This document shows, one piece after another, positions 26,938 to 34,623 of a DNA stretch of 35,756 bases. The notes beneath the pieces are model-generated. The model saw only the letters and a program-made list of their open reading frames with translations. It did not search any database and had not been told where the DNA came from. The stretch spans positions 123,482-159,237 of the forward strand of contig NZ_KB714617.1 in assembly GCF_000349565.1 (NCBI RefSeq), written 5' to 3'. Each line of letters opens with the position of its first letter. Within the stretch, counting starts at the first letter, position 1. Origin of the DNA: Curtobacterium flaccumfaciens UCD-AKU (GTDB lineage: Bacteria > Actinomycetota > Actinomycetes > Actinomycetales > Microbacteriaceae). Position numbers and translations under genes: made by a program.

Positions 26938-27923
26938 GCGTTGGTTCCTTCCGAGATGGACGAGTCCATGGTGGTGGCGCCCGCGAGCCGAGCGGCTGGG
27001 TCGTGGGCATCTGTGGAGAACCCGGCCCGGGCCTCCTGGCTGTGGACGAGACCGGCGGCCACGTCCACGGCGGCGGCGACGTCGCCGTCCGAGGGGTAGA
27101 GCAGGGTGCGTCCGACGACCAGGCCACGGACGCCGGGCAGGGCCAGGGCGTCAGCCCACTTGGCGTACGTCTCCAGCGGGCGCGAAGCCGGGTCGCCGCC
27201 GAGCAGCAGCGTCGGCAGCGTCGTCGCGGCCATCACGCGCTCCATGTCGTCGACGACGGGGATCTTGAGCCAGCTGTAGGCGCTGGACTCGCCGAGGCCG
27301 GCAGCGATCGCCATCGAGGTGATCACGGCATCGGCCGACAGGTCGTTGACGACCCGGCCGTCCCGCCACTCGGACATGAACGGCTCGAGCATGATCGGCA
27401 GCTGGAGTGCCGCGGCTTCGCTGACGGCGCGGGCCGTGGCCTCGAGCGTCGGCGCGGTGCCCGAGTCCTCCAGCGCGATGCGCACCAGGAGCTTGGCGAA
27501 GTCGAGCCCGGAGTCCTTGATGGCCTGCGCCGAGTACGCGGTGTACCGGTCGTCCATCTCGAACGTGGCGCCGCGGAGTCCGCCGCGGTTCATCGACCCG
27601 ACGACGACCTTGCCGTCGAGGGCGCCGAGCAGTGCGAGGTCCTCGAGGATGTCGGGGGTGCCGAGCACGCCGTCGACCCCAGGACGACCGAGGGCCGTGA
27701 CGAGCCGCTCGAGCAGGTCGTAGCGGTCCGCCATCGCGGACTCGTCGTCGCGCACCGCCAGCGCACCGCGGGCGGGGTGGTCGGCGGCGACGATGAAGAG
27801 CTTGCCGTCGTCGGCGAGCAGGGAGCGCTTGCGGCGGGCATCGAGCGTGGCACGCACCAGGTCCGGCTGGCCGGCACGGATGTCGCGGAGGCGCTGGAAG
27901 TCAGCGGGGCTGAGCTCAGGCAT
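26934..27923 (-). CDS. Cgl0159-family (beta/alpha)8 aldolase, DKGP aldolase role
   Basis: A 329-aa TIM-barrel protein of the Cgl0159 type. Conserved stretches include LFIVAADHPARGAL, GVLGTPDILEDL, SYAYSWLKIPVVDDMERV-type LKIPVVD with a candidate Schiff-base lysine, and TLLLGGDPAS. In C. glutamicum this gene sits between iolC and iolA and stands in for the IolJ aldolase that splits 5-dehydro-2-deoxyphosphogluconate into DHAP and malonic semialdehyde. The start at ATG 27923 (MPELSP) overlaps the iolC stop by 8 bases; the longer upstream frame is in iolC. The role is inferred from gene order and fold. Confidence 0.88.
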   Translation of the reverse strand: MPELSPADFQRLRDIRAGQPDLVRATLDARRKRSLLADDGKLFIVAADHPARGALAVRDDESAMADRYDLLERLVTALGRPGVDGVLGTPDILEDLALLGALDGKVVVGSMNRGGLRGATFEMDDRYTAYSAQAIKDSGLDFAKLLVRIALEDSGTAPTLEATARAVSEAAALQLPIMLEPFMSEWRDGRVVNDLSADAVITSMAIAAGLGESSAYSWLKIPVVDDMERVMAATTLPTLLLGGDPASRPLETYAKWADALALPGVRGLVVGRTLLYPSDGDVAAAVDVAAGLVHSQEARAGFSTDAHDPAARLAGATTMDSSISEGTNA

Positions 27924-28941
27924 GGGTCTTCTCCTCGGTGTGCGTCTCACCCGTGTGGTTCGTGCCCTCGGCCGGGTTGTCGGTCAGGAACTGCTCGATC
28001 TCGTCGCTCGTCGGCATCGCCGTCGAGCACTCGAACCGCGTCGCGACGATCGCGCCGGCTGCGTTGCAGAACGCCAGGATCCGTTCGAGGCTCCAGCCCT
28101 GCAGCAGGCCGTGGGTCAGCGCGCCGCCGAAACCGTCGCCCGAGCCGAGCCCGTTCACGACGTCGATGTGGTGCGGACGGAACTCGACGAACTCGTCGCG
28201 GGTCTTCGCGAGCACGCCCTTCGGTCCCTGCTTGACGATCGCGATCTCGACACCGCGGTCGAGCAGGGCGTCGGCGGCGCGGACCGGGTCGGTCTCACCG
28301 ACCGCGACCTCGCACTCCTCGCGGTTGCCGACGGCGACGGTGGCGTGCTCGAGGGCGATCGCGACCTCGCGCGTCGCGGCCTCGGGGCTCGACCAGAACA
28401 TCGACCGGTAGTCCAGGTCCAAGACGGTGTGGGTCTTCGTGCTGTTCTGCGCGGCGGACCGGGCTTCGTAGGCGACGTGGTGCGCCTGTCGACTCGGCTC
28501 CTCGCTGAGGCCGGTCACCGTGGTCCAGAAGATCTTCGCGCGCTCGATCTCGTGCAGCGGCAGGGACTTCGCCGTGATCATCAGGTCCGGCGCCTTCGGG
28601 GCCCGGTAGAAGTAGAGCGGGAAGTCGTCCGGCGGGAAGATCTCACAGAAGGCGACGGGGGTGTTCAGCCCCTCCACCGTCTCGACGAACGCGTTCGCGA
28701 CGCCGAACTCGGGCAACGTGCGGGCGATGTACCGGCCGAAGGGGTCGTTGCCCGTCCGGGTGATGACCGCGGCGTCCGCGCCGTGTCGAGCAGCGGCGAT
28801 GGCGACGTTCGTGGCGCTGCCGCCGACGGACTTCGAGAAGGTCGAGACGTCCTCGAGCGGGCCGGTCTGCTGCGGGTAGATGTCGACGCTGACGCGTCCC
28901 ATCGTGATCACGTCGTAGGCGTGGGGAGCTTGGTTCGTCAT
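27916..28941 (-). CDS. iolC: 5-Dehydro-2-deoxygluconokinase
   Basis: A 341-aa PfkB-family sugar kinase and the first gene of the operon. The PfkB signatures are visible: an N-terminal VSVDIYPQQTGPLEDV and KSVGGSATNVAIA substrate-binding region, and the C-terminal NGLGSGDGFGGAL with the catalytic base Asp. It phosphorylates 5-dehydro-2-deoxygluconate before the aldolase step. The ATG at 28941 is preceded by a leader with -10 TACAGT and an operator over the -35. The C-terminal tail is His/Thr/Glu-rich and probably disordered. Confidence 0.95.
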   Translation of the reverse strand: MTNQAPHAYDVITMGRVSVDIYPQQTGPLEDVSTFSKSVGGSATNVAIAAARHGADAAVITRTGNDPFGRYIARTLPEFGVANAFVETVEGLNTPVAFCEIFPPDDFPLYFYRAPKAPDLMITAKSLPLHEIERAKIFWTTVTGLSEEPSRQAHHVAYEARSAAQNSTKTHTVLDLDYRSMFWSSPEAATREVAIALEHATVAVGNREECEVAVGETDPVRAADALLDRGVEIAIVKQGPKGVLAKTRDEFVEFRPHHIDVVNGLGSGDGFGGALTHGLLQGWSLERILAFCNAAGAIVATRFECSTAMPTSDEIEQFLTDNPAEGTNHTGETHTEEKTHA

Positions 28942-28987
28942 GCGACGCGGTGGACCTTCCGTGCGGCTTCATCGGCGGACGATCACG

Positions 28988-29021
28988 ACTGTACACCCTG
29001 TTTGCCCTAATGTCATGACAT
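28988..29021 (-). promoter_or_regulatory. Inositol operon promoter and operator (TGTSNNGACA site 4)
   Basis: On the minus strand ATGACA (29016-29011) is the -35, a 17-base spacer follows, and TACAGT (28993-28988) is the -10. ATGTCATGACAT (29010-29021) is a perfect palindrome covering the -35. Its core TGTCATGACA fits the KGWCHTRACA motif that I recall for C. glutamicum IolR. It also lies upstream of the divergent rmuC. Confidence 0.7.
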
Positions 29022-29131
29022 GGATTCCACTGTCCGCCACGCTGGTCCCGTGGCGGCAGTCAGGCCGGGTCTGCGAGGCGCGTCGGTGTGCCGGGAGGCG
29101 CGGTGTCGGTGGGTTCTGCCAGGGTCGCGAC

Positions 29132-30394
29132 ATGCAGATCCTCGCCCTGGTCATCGGTCTCGTGATCGGCATCGCCGTCGGTGCGGTCGTCGCCTGGTCG
29201 CTCGCCCGCTCGCGCGCGGGCATCGACGCCGCGTCGGCCCGTGCGACGGCCGAGGCGCTCCGTGGCCAGCTCGAGGCGGCCCGACGCGACGCCGAGGAAC
29301 GCCTCGACGCCCAGGACACGCAGTACCGCCGCCAGGTCGACTCGCTCGAACGGCGCTCCGCCGAGCTCGAGCACCTGGTGCAGCGCATGCACGGCGTCGA
29401 CGCGGCACGGAACCAGAACGAGTCCAAGGTGCTCTCCGCGCTCAGCCCCGTGGCGCAGACGCTCGACGTCATGCGCACGAAGATCGCCGAGCTCGAGCAG
29501 TCGCGGAGCGAGCAGTACGGCGCACTGTCGGCGCAGCTCCGGTCGGCCGCCGAGTCGGAAGAGCGCCTGCGCGCCACCGCCGACACCCTGGCCAGCGCCC
29601 TGTCGTCGAACAGCACGCGCGGCGTCTGGGGCGAGACGCAGCTGCGCAACGTGGTCGAGGCCGCAGGGCTGCTCGAACGCGTCGACTTCGACGTGCAGTC
29701 CTCCGTCACCACCGCCGTCGGCTCCGCCCGGCCGGACATGGTCGTGCACCTGCCCGGCGGCAAGACCATCGCCGTCGACGCCAAGGTGCCGTTCAGCGCC
29801 TACCTGCAGGCCGCCGAGATCCCGGCGACCGCCACCGGTGCCGAGGCAGCCCGACGCGACCAGCTCATCGCCCAGCACGTCAAGGCGCTCCGAGCCCACG
29901 TCGACGCCCTTGCCGCACGGGAGTACTGGACCGGCTACGACGCCTCCCCCGAGCTCACCGTCGCCTTCATCCCGTCCGAGTCGCTCATCTCGAGCGCCCT
30001 CGCCGCCGACCCCGGCCTGCTCGACCACGCCTTCCGCAAGCGCATCGCGCTCGCCTCTCCCGTGACCCTGTGGTCCGTGCTCAAGACCGTGGCGTTCTCG
30101 TGGCAGCAGGACGTCGTCTCGCAAGAGGCGCACGAGCTCTTCAAGGTCTCCCGCGAGCTCTACGGCCGGCTGTCCACGATGGCCGGGCACGTCGACAAGC
30201 TCGGCCGCTCGATCCGGGGCTCCGTCGTCGACTACAACCGGTTCGTCGGGTCCCTCGAGCGCCAGGTGCTGCCGAGCGCTCGTCGGCTGTCGTTGCTCGA
30301 CGAGTCGAAGGTCATCGCGGACCCGTCCCCGATCGAGGACGAGCCGCGGCTGCTCACGGCCCCGGAGCTCGTCGGCGCCGGCGACGAGGACTGA
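29132..30394 (+). CDS. rmuC: DNA recombination protein RmuC
   Basis: A 420-aa RmuC-family protein. Residues 2-24 form a membrane anchor (ILALVIGLVIGIAVGAVVAW), followed by a coiled coil (about 35-110) rich in Arg/Glu/Ala, then the nuclease-like RmuC domain (about 130-370) with SNSTRGVWGETQL, PDMVVHLPGG, and AVDAKVPFSAYL. E. coli RmuC limits recombination at inverted repeats and is predicted to be a PD-(D/E)XK-like nuclease. The start ATG 29132 gives the anchor directly at the N-terminus. It has its own promoter region, divergent from the inositol operon. Confidence 0.95.
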   Translation: MQILALVIGLVIGIAVGAVVAWSLARSRAGIDAASARATAEALRGQLEAARRDAEERLDAQDTQYRRQVDSLERRSAELEHLVQRMHGVDAARNQNESKVLSALSPVAQTLDVMRTKIAELEQSRSEQYGALSAQLRSAAESEERLRATADTLASALSSNSTRGVWGETQLRNVVEAAGLLERVDFDVQSSVTTAVGSARPDMVVHLPGGKTIAVDAKVPFSAYLQAAEIPATATGAEAARRDQLIAQHVKALRAHVDALAAREYWTGYDASPELTVAFIPSESLISSALAADPGLLDHAFRKRIALASPVTLWSVLKTVAFSWQQDVVSQEAHELFKVSRELYGRLSTMAGHVDKLGRSIRGSVVDYNRFVGSLERQVLPSARRLSLLDESKVIADPSPIEDEPRLLTAPELVGAGDED

Positions 30395-30488
30395 GCCGCT
30401 CGCTACGATCGATCGTCATGGGGAAGCACTGCAGAACCATCCCGGCGACCGCGAGTTCCCGGTCCGTCCACGCTGGCGACACCGGGCG

Positions 30489-31517
30489 ATGGTCGCCAAG
30501 GCGCGGAAGCAGACCGGGCGACGACGGGACCGCGCCGCAGCGTGGATCACCATGTCGATCGCGATCGTGGCGTTCTTCGTCGCCCTCGTCGCCGCCACAG
30601 CCGGTCCGTACGACGTCCGGGCGCACTTCGGGTACGGCATCCAGGCGGTGTGGCGCTGCTTCCTGATCGCCGTCGTCGTGTGGTTCGTGCTGACCTTCAT
30701 CACCTCGCTCCGTGACATCGGGCTGCCGGTGCGGGAACAGCGGCGGTACCGGGAGCGCACCGGCGCCCGCGAGCTGCCCGTCCGCCGACTGCAGCAGCTG
30801 GCCCTCGCCTCGTTCGGCGACTTCCACGACGGATGGTGGCCGGCGTCGCTCGCCCCGTACGGTTCGCGGGTGGAGCTCGGCGGCGAGTACCTGCAGGACA
30901 CCACGTCGTCGCCCTTCGTGACCATCTCCCTGCGCCCGCTGACGTTCCTGCGCCGCGAACTCGACGGGACCTACAAGATCGCCAGCGGGCGGGACGCACA
31001 GGCCTTCGCCGTCGACCTGCTCGGTCCGAAGAGCGTGTCGTGGCAGTTCCTCGCGTTGAGCCGATCCGCCGAGGGTGAGACCCGGCTCACCCGGCTGTCC
31101 TCACTGCTCGGCACCGACCCGTGGGCAGGGTCGAGCCTGCTCGAACGCCGAGCGGACCGCCCGCCGAAGCTGCTCTGGTCGATGGACGTCAAGAACGCGG
31201 TCACCGCCGTCAGAGGTGCGTACGCCGCCGGGCTCCTGAACGAGGACGATGCCTGGTCGTCGATCGACCTGGTCTCCGATGTCGCCTTCACCCTGTTCGA
31301 CTCGTGGGACGACTACTTCGACAACCTGCGGGCCGCGTACGCCCTGGTCTACGACGAGCTCAAGACGGTGCAGGAGTTCGATGCTGGGCGGCGTGAGCTC
31401 TTCGCCTCGAACTGGCCGATCACGCGGCTGCCGTGGCCGGCGTCGCCGGGGGTGCTGCTGCCCCGGACCGTCAGCGACCCGCTGTGGGCGGACGAGGACG
31501 ACGCGTCGGTCTCCTGA
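30489..31517 (+). CDS. Membrane-anchored DUF1266-like protein
   Basis: A 342-aa protein with a basic start, two membrane segments (about 17-40 and 53-74) and a cytoplasmic C-terminal region. The segment from about 230 to 305 (LLWSMDVKNAVTAVRGAY, then EDDAW, then FDSWDDYFDNLRAAY) matches the W-D-x-R-a-v and SW-E-x-Y pattern of the DUF1266 family, whose function is unknown. A -10-like TACGAT (30403-30408) would give about 75 bases of leader. ATG 30489 is the first in-frame start; no clear Shine-Dalgarno precedes it. It is the last chromosomal-looking gene before the accessory island. Confidence 0.75.
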   Translation: MVAKARKQTGRRRDRAAAWITMSIAIVAFFVALVAATAGPYDVRAHFGYGIQAVWRCFLIAVVVWFVLTFITSLRDIGLPVREQRRYRERTGARELPVRRLQQLALASFGDFHDGWWPASLAPYGSRVELGGEYLQDTTSSPFVTISLRPLTFLRRELDGTYKIASGRDAQAFAVDLLGPKSVSWQFLALSRSAEGETRLTRLSSLLGTDPWAGSSLLERRADRPPKLLWSMDVKNAVTAVRGAYAAGLLNEDDAWSSIDLVSDVAFTLFDSWDDYFDNLRAAYALVYDELKTVQEFDAGRRELFASNWPITRLPWPASPGVLLPRTVSDPLWADEDDASVS

Positions 31518-31547
31518 CCACGACAGGATCACCCTCGGGGCGACGGC

Positions 31548-31822
31548 TCATGCGTCGGAGTACCCGGGGAGCGCGCGGACGGCCTCGGCGTTGCGGCCCC
31601 ACTCCGTTGCGATCCGCCTGCGGAGCACTTCGACGTCGATCACCTTGAACCACCTTCGTACGTGTAGCGACCAGGAGCCTTCGCAGCGACAGGGCGCTGC
31701 TCGACCGCCAGTTGACCGCCTTCACCGAGAGTCTCGCTGGGAGGAGTGCACGCGATTGCCCCGTCGACACTCGTTCGTCTCGTTGCCTCGCCTGGGCTGC
31801 CCGACCAAAGATCTGTCGAACT
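31548..31822 (-). pseudogene. Possible gene remnant at the island edge
   Basis: This 305-base gap after the DUF1266-like gene holds no intact gene. On the minus strand the frame that follows the PoNi stop stays open to about 31638 and ends near KAPGRYTYEGGSR. The neighbouring frame then continues VRRWFKVIDVEVLRRRI to EAVRALPGYSDA and a TGA at 31548, with coding-like codon use. A GTG at 31643 after GAAGGTGG would give a 31-aa peptide. The pattern suggests the frame-shifted C-terminal end of a decayed gene. No homologue is recognised. Confidence 0.3.
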
Positions 31823-32584
31823 TCACAAGAGATCCGCCGGGAGGAAGGGCGACACAACGTCATCGAGGTGCGCATCGATGGCACTGGCCACCGCAGGCAG
31901 TTCCATCGCCCAGTACCCGATGAAGCCTTGACCGTACGAGTCACCGGGTTCGACCCGTTCCAGGGACCCCATCCAGCTCATCGACTTCATACGCGTTGGC
32001 CAGTCCGTTAGATAGGTCTGGATCGTGCGGTCCGCTTCTTCGGGCCGTTGAAGAACCGCCAGCAGAGGCCGCGCAACCCTGGGCGTCGAAGCCGCAGGGG
32101 ATCCGCTGGGAAGGGCCAGCCGGTGTGCAGAAGCAAGAGCCGAGAACAACGGATCCGCGCCCTGCCTGATCACGGACTCGACTATCGTCCGCGCGCTGTC
32201 GTCCCGACCACAGCCCGTCGTGATCCCGAGAAGTTGCAAGATGCTGGTGTAGTACTCGTTCCCGTCGCTGAGGCGGGGCGAAGGACCGGCATGGGAGAGC
32301 GCGGAAGTGACCCAAGCACGGTACGAGGCCGCGACGGACTCGGCTACATCGCCGATCTCATCGACGCTGACACCTGCGGAGTACTGCACGACCAGATGCT
32401 TGAGGCCCATGTGCCATTCGCCGCGCAACGCCCTCAGTCGCTTCTCCGCATCCGTTGCTCGGTGCACCGCTGCCCTGCGCCCCTCCCAGTTGGTTGAGGT
32501 GACTTGGATGGCACTCCGCCAGTAGCGACCGTTGAACTCACTCGCCCGTTGGCGCAGCCCAGCATTCCGTCGGAACAGCGGCAT
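31823..32584 (-). CDS. PoNi-type (DUF1911) immunity protein
   Basis: A 253-aa helical protein. The C-terminal part (about 125-250) has the DUF1911 features ADPLFSALASAHR, TYLTDWPTRMKSMSWMGSL and FIGYWAMELPAVASAIDAH, matching a second copy at 33746-34504, whose C-terminus reads TYFGYWAWEAAGLVVARGLDD. PoNi proteins neutralise PoNe-type DNase toxins delivered by secretion systems. Start ATG 32584 overlaps the KptA stop by 1 base (TGATG), so translation is probably coupled. No PoNe toxin gene is in the window, so it is orphan immunity as far as can be seen. Confidence 0.85.
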   Translation of the reverse strand: MPLFRRNAGLRQRASEFNGRYWRSAIQVTSTNWEGRRAAVHRATDAEKRLRALRGEWHMGLKHLVVQYSAGVSVDEIGDVAESVAASYRAWVTSALSHAGPSPRLSDGNEYYTSILQLLGITTGCGRDDSARTIVESVIRQGADPLFSALASAHRLALPSGSPAASTPRVARPLLAVLQRPEEADRTIQTYLTDWPTRMKSMSWMGSLERVEPGDSYGQGFIGYWAMELPAVASAIDAHLDDVVSPFLPADLL

Positions 32585-33135
32585 CAGGATCGGGAGGTTT
32601 CCGCCGAGATGTACTGCGCGGGAACGAACAAGGCCAGGGTCACCCGGTCGTGCCCCTCCGAGAACTCCACGCCCTCCAGGTGGGCGTGAGCTGCATCGAT
32701 TCGCAACAGGACGGGAGCGGTGGACTTGCGCCGCCCAGCCTGCATAGCCAGCTCGCGATCGGTCGTCAGATGCGCGTACTGGCGCCCCATCGGCAAGAGC
32801 CCGTCGCGCAGGATCGACTCAGCCGCAGCGGGGGAAGTTGCATGCCAGAGCACCGGCTGCGGAACGATCGCCGGCTTCACGATGCGCTCGTCCGTCGAGT
32901 GCCCGTACTGAGCACGGATCCGGTCGCTTTCGACGACGAAGCGCTGCTTGTCGGACTCGGCGACCACGCGGCGCAGATCTTCCAACGATGCCTGAATGCC
33001 CGACCGATCCAAAGCGTCGGCAAGATCTGCGAGCGGGGCGCTCCCGTCAGCGCCGAGTTCCAGCCCGTACGCACCCGGTTCGTGCCGCAACGCGTGCGAC
33101 ATCGCCTTGCTGATCGACGTGTCCCTACGAGGCAT
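32584..33135 (-). CDS. kptA: KptA/Tpt1-family RNA 2'-phosphotransferase
   Basis: A 183-aa protein with all the expected catalytic residues: Arg17-His18 in LRHEP, Arg74 in IRAQYGHS and Arg118 in PMGRQYAHL, with VLWHAT at 95-100. These match the Arg-His-Arg-Arg set of Tpt1. The fold is an N-terminal winged helix followed by an ADP-ribosyltransferase-like domain. KptA removes an internal 2'-phosphate from RNA with NAD+, giving ADP-ribose 1'',2''-cyclic phosphate; its role in bacteria that lack the yeast tRNA splicing route is unclear. Here it lies 3 bases after the SMI1/KNR4-like gene and overlaps the next PoNi gene, among immunity genes. Confidence 0.92.
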   Translation of the reverse strand: MPRRDTSISKAMSHALRHEPGAYGLELGADGSAPLADLADALDRSGIQASLEDLRRVVAESDKQRFVVESDRIRAQYGHSTDERIVKPAIVPQPVLWHATSPAAAESILRDGLLPMGRQYAHLTTDRELAMQAGRRKSTAPVLLRIDAAHAHLEGVEFSEGHDRVTLALFVPAQYISAETSRS

Positions 33136-33138
33136 GTC

Positions 33139-33555
33139 TCAGTCCTCTTCCTGCTCCGCGAGCCACGCTGCTCGATGCTCCTCCATCTCCTCCCACCAGA
33201 CGTCGAAGGACGTCCACTGCCCCCGGTCATCCGTCCCAGGTGAAGCAAACGTATGGATGATCAGCATGGGAGGGTCGCCCGAATGGTCGCCACCGTCAAA
33301 ACAGAACACATCGTCTGTGTCCTGGTGCTTTGCGAAGGGTACGAGGGAACGGGTCGGATACTGCTTCGCGACGATTTCAGCCCAAAAGTACAAATCGTCT
33401 TCATACTCAACAAGCCACGACCATGGTTCGACCGCCGGCAGATCATCAGCGGCGACCAGGTGCAGGAAGCGATTCGGGAAGAGGAAGAACTCTGGCTGGA
33501 TCAGCCGGATAACGACCAGGCGTTCGTCGACGGTGAGGTGACGAAGAGCTCTCAT
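33139..33555 (-). CDS. SMI1/KNR4 (SUKH)-like immunity protein
   Basis: A 138-aa acidic protein. The stretches PWSWLVEYEDDLYFWAEIV, PTRSLVPFAKHQDTDDVFCFDGGDH and MLIIHTFASPGTD resemble the SMI1/KNR4 (SUKH) superfamily, widely used as immunity against nuclease and other toxins. ATG 33555 has AAGGGGG 7 bases upstream. The reading frame is open further upstream and the codon use before it looks coding, so an N-terminal extension through a frameshift is possible. It starts a closely packed set with KptA and PoNi. Confidence 0.7.
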   Translation of the reverse strand: MRALRHLTVDERLVVIRLIQPEFFLFPNRFLHLVAADDLPAVEPWSWLVEYEDDLYFWAEIVAKQYPTRSLVPFAKHQDTDDVFCFDGGDHSGDPPMLIIHTFASPGTDDRGQWTSFDVWWEEMEEHRAAWLAEQEED

Positions 33556-33706
33556 CCTGCACCCCCTTGCGAGACGGAATGTGTCGTCGTAGTTGTAGGG
33601 TTCGCCGGTAAGTCGGTCGGTGTTGTTTGCAGGAGACGGACTTCTGCGAGAACCGAACGGCCCCGGGTTCCACGATGGCCGCCCAGTACACCTTCGAATC
33701 ACTCAT
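33556..33706 (-). pseudogene. Possible frame-shifted 5' segment upstream of the SUKH-like gene
   Basis: A frame from ATG 33706 (MSDSKVYWAAIVEPGAVRF) with GGGAGG before it has 21 of 25 codons ending in G or C. From about 33622-33635 the coding-like signal moves to the frame of the SUKH-like gene (18 of 25 codons) rather than staying in its own (13 of 25). That suggests a +1 shift in a once-longer gene, or a sequencing error. Whether the shift is real or programmed is not known. Confidence 0.35.
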
Positions 33707-33745
33707 GGCCCCTCCCAGAGGTCCTCGTTCGGGCAGCCGGGCGGC

Positions 33746-34504
33746 TCATCCGTCCTGCTGGCCGTCGACGAGGTCGACTGGATAGTACGGCGACGACCGC
33801 AACACGGAGTCGTCGAGCCCGCGCGCCACGACGAGCCCAGCCGCCTCCCAAGCCCAGTACCCGAAGTACGTTTCAAAGTTATCCCCCTGCACTGCCTTCA
33901 GCGCTGGGGCCCACCAAATGAACGAGATGTTCTTCTGCCAGGCTTGCACGTACCTGTTCAGCGCAGAAATGGCGCGATCCGGCGTCCCGGTCGCGGCCGT
34001 ATCGAGGTTCTGGAACGGCCGCTTGTGCCACACGGTGTCCCGCACCGGTTCGACCCCCAACAGCGTCCCGAGCACTGGGTCAGCGCCTCCAGCAGCAGCA
34101 ACGATCTCGATCAACCGATCCGTCAACGCCGAATTGACGCCGATGCACCGCGCTACCGACGCCAACCACAGTGCGTAGTAGTACGGCTGCTTGTCGTTGA
34201 ACGTCAGCGCTTCTAGCGGGAAGCCACCGTCGGACACGGCAGCGTAGCGGTTCCAGTTCTCCCAGATAGTGACGACCGACTCGAGATCATCCGCGAGGAG
34301 TGACGTCGGAAAGCCCGCCGAGTACCGCGCGCCCAGCAGAAAGAGCGCGTTGTCGAAGTTCGCGGTCGTTCGAATAATCCCAGCTCGCACGTCGTCGGCC
34401 CGGAACACATGACTGAACGGGCGGAACCCCTCGACGCCGCGCGTCAAGACTTCTATTGCATCGGTCCAGTAGGCCGCACTCACTCGGCTGTCGCGTGGAG
34501 TCAT
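33746..34504 (-). CDS. PoNi-type (DUF1911/DUF1910) immunity protein, second copy
   Basis: A 252-aa protein with the PoNi layout: an N-terminal DUF1910-like helical part (RTTANFDNALFLLGARYSAG) and a C-terminal DUF1911 part with YYALWLASVARCIGV, NRYVQAWQKNISFIWW and TYFGYWAWEAAGLVVARGLDD. ATG 34504 follows a -10 box TACGCT by 7 bases, indicating its own leaderless promoter. It is divergent in sequence from the PoNi gene at 31823, so it probably protects against a different toxin variant. It lies next to a 37-aa reading frame. Confidence 0.88.
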   Translation of the reverse strand: MTPRDSRVSAAYWTDAIEVLTRGVEGFRPFSHVFRADDVRAGIIRTTANFDNALFLLGARYSAGFPTSLLADDLESVVTIWENWNRYAAVSDGGFPLEALTFNDKQPYYYALWLASVARCIGVNSALTDRLIEIVAAAGGADPVLGTLLGVEPVRDTVWHKRPFQNLDTAATGTPDRAISALNRYVQAWQKNISFIWWAPALKAVQGDNFETYFGYWAWEAAGLVVARGLDDSVLRSSPYYPVDLVDGQQDG

Positions 34505-34509
34505 GTCTT

Positions 34510-34623
34510 TTAGCGTAGACGTGCCGCCGCATCGAGCAGTTGCGGCAGGCACGAGCCGTCCGGACTGATCTTGATGACTGCGCGCTCGAGCGTCTCATCC
34601 GCTCGAGCCGGAACTGGCTTCAC
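34510..34623 (-). CDS. Small 37-aa ORF coupled to the Imm35 gene
   Basis: The reading frame starts GTG at 34623, overlapping the Imm35 stop (GTGA), and ends TAA at 34510, six bases before the PoNi start. The peptide has a plausible helical C-terminus, CLPQLLDAAARLR, and its codons are GC-ending while the Imm35 gene is AT-rich. It may be a real small gene or the tail of an older, GC-rich gene whose front was replaced. Confidence 0.4.
   Translation of the reverse strand: MKPVPARADETLERAVIKISPDGSCLPQLLDAAARLR

Noticed and set aside
30418..30666. Start at ATG 30418 for the gene after rmuC
   Set aside because: That ATG is in a different frame from the membrane and DUF1266-like sequence, which begins at 30489, and its product is low complexity.
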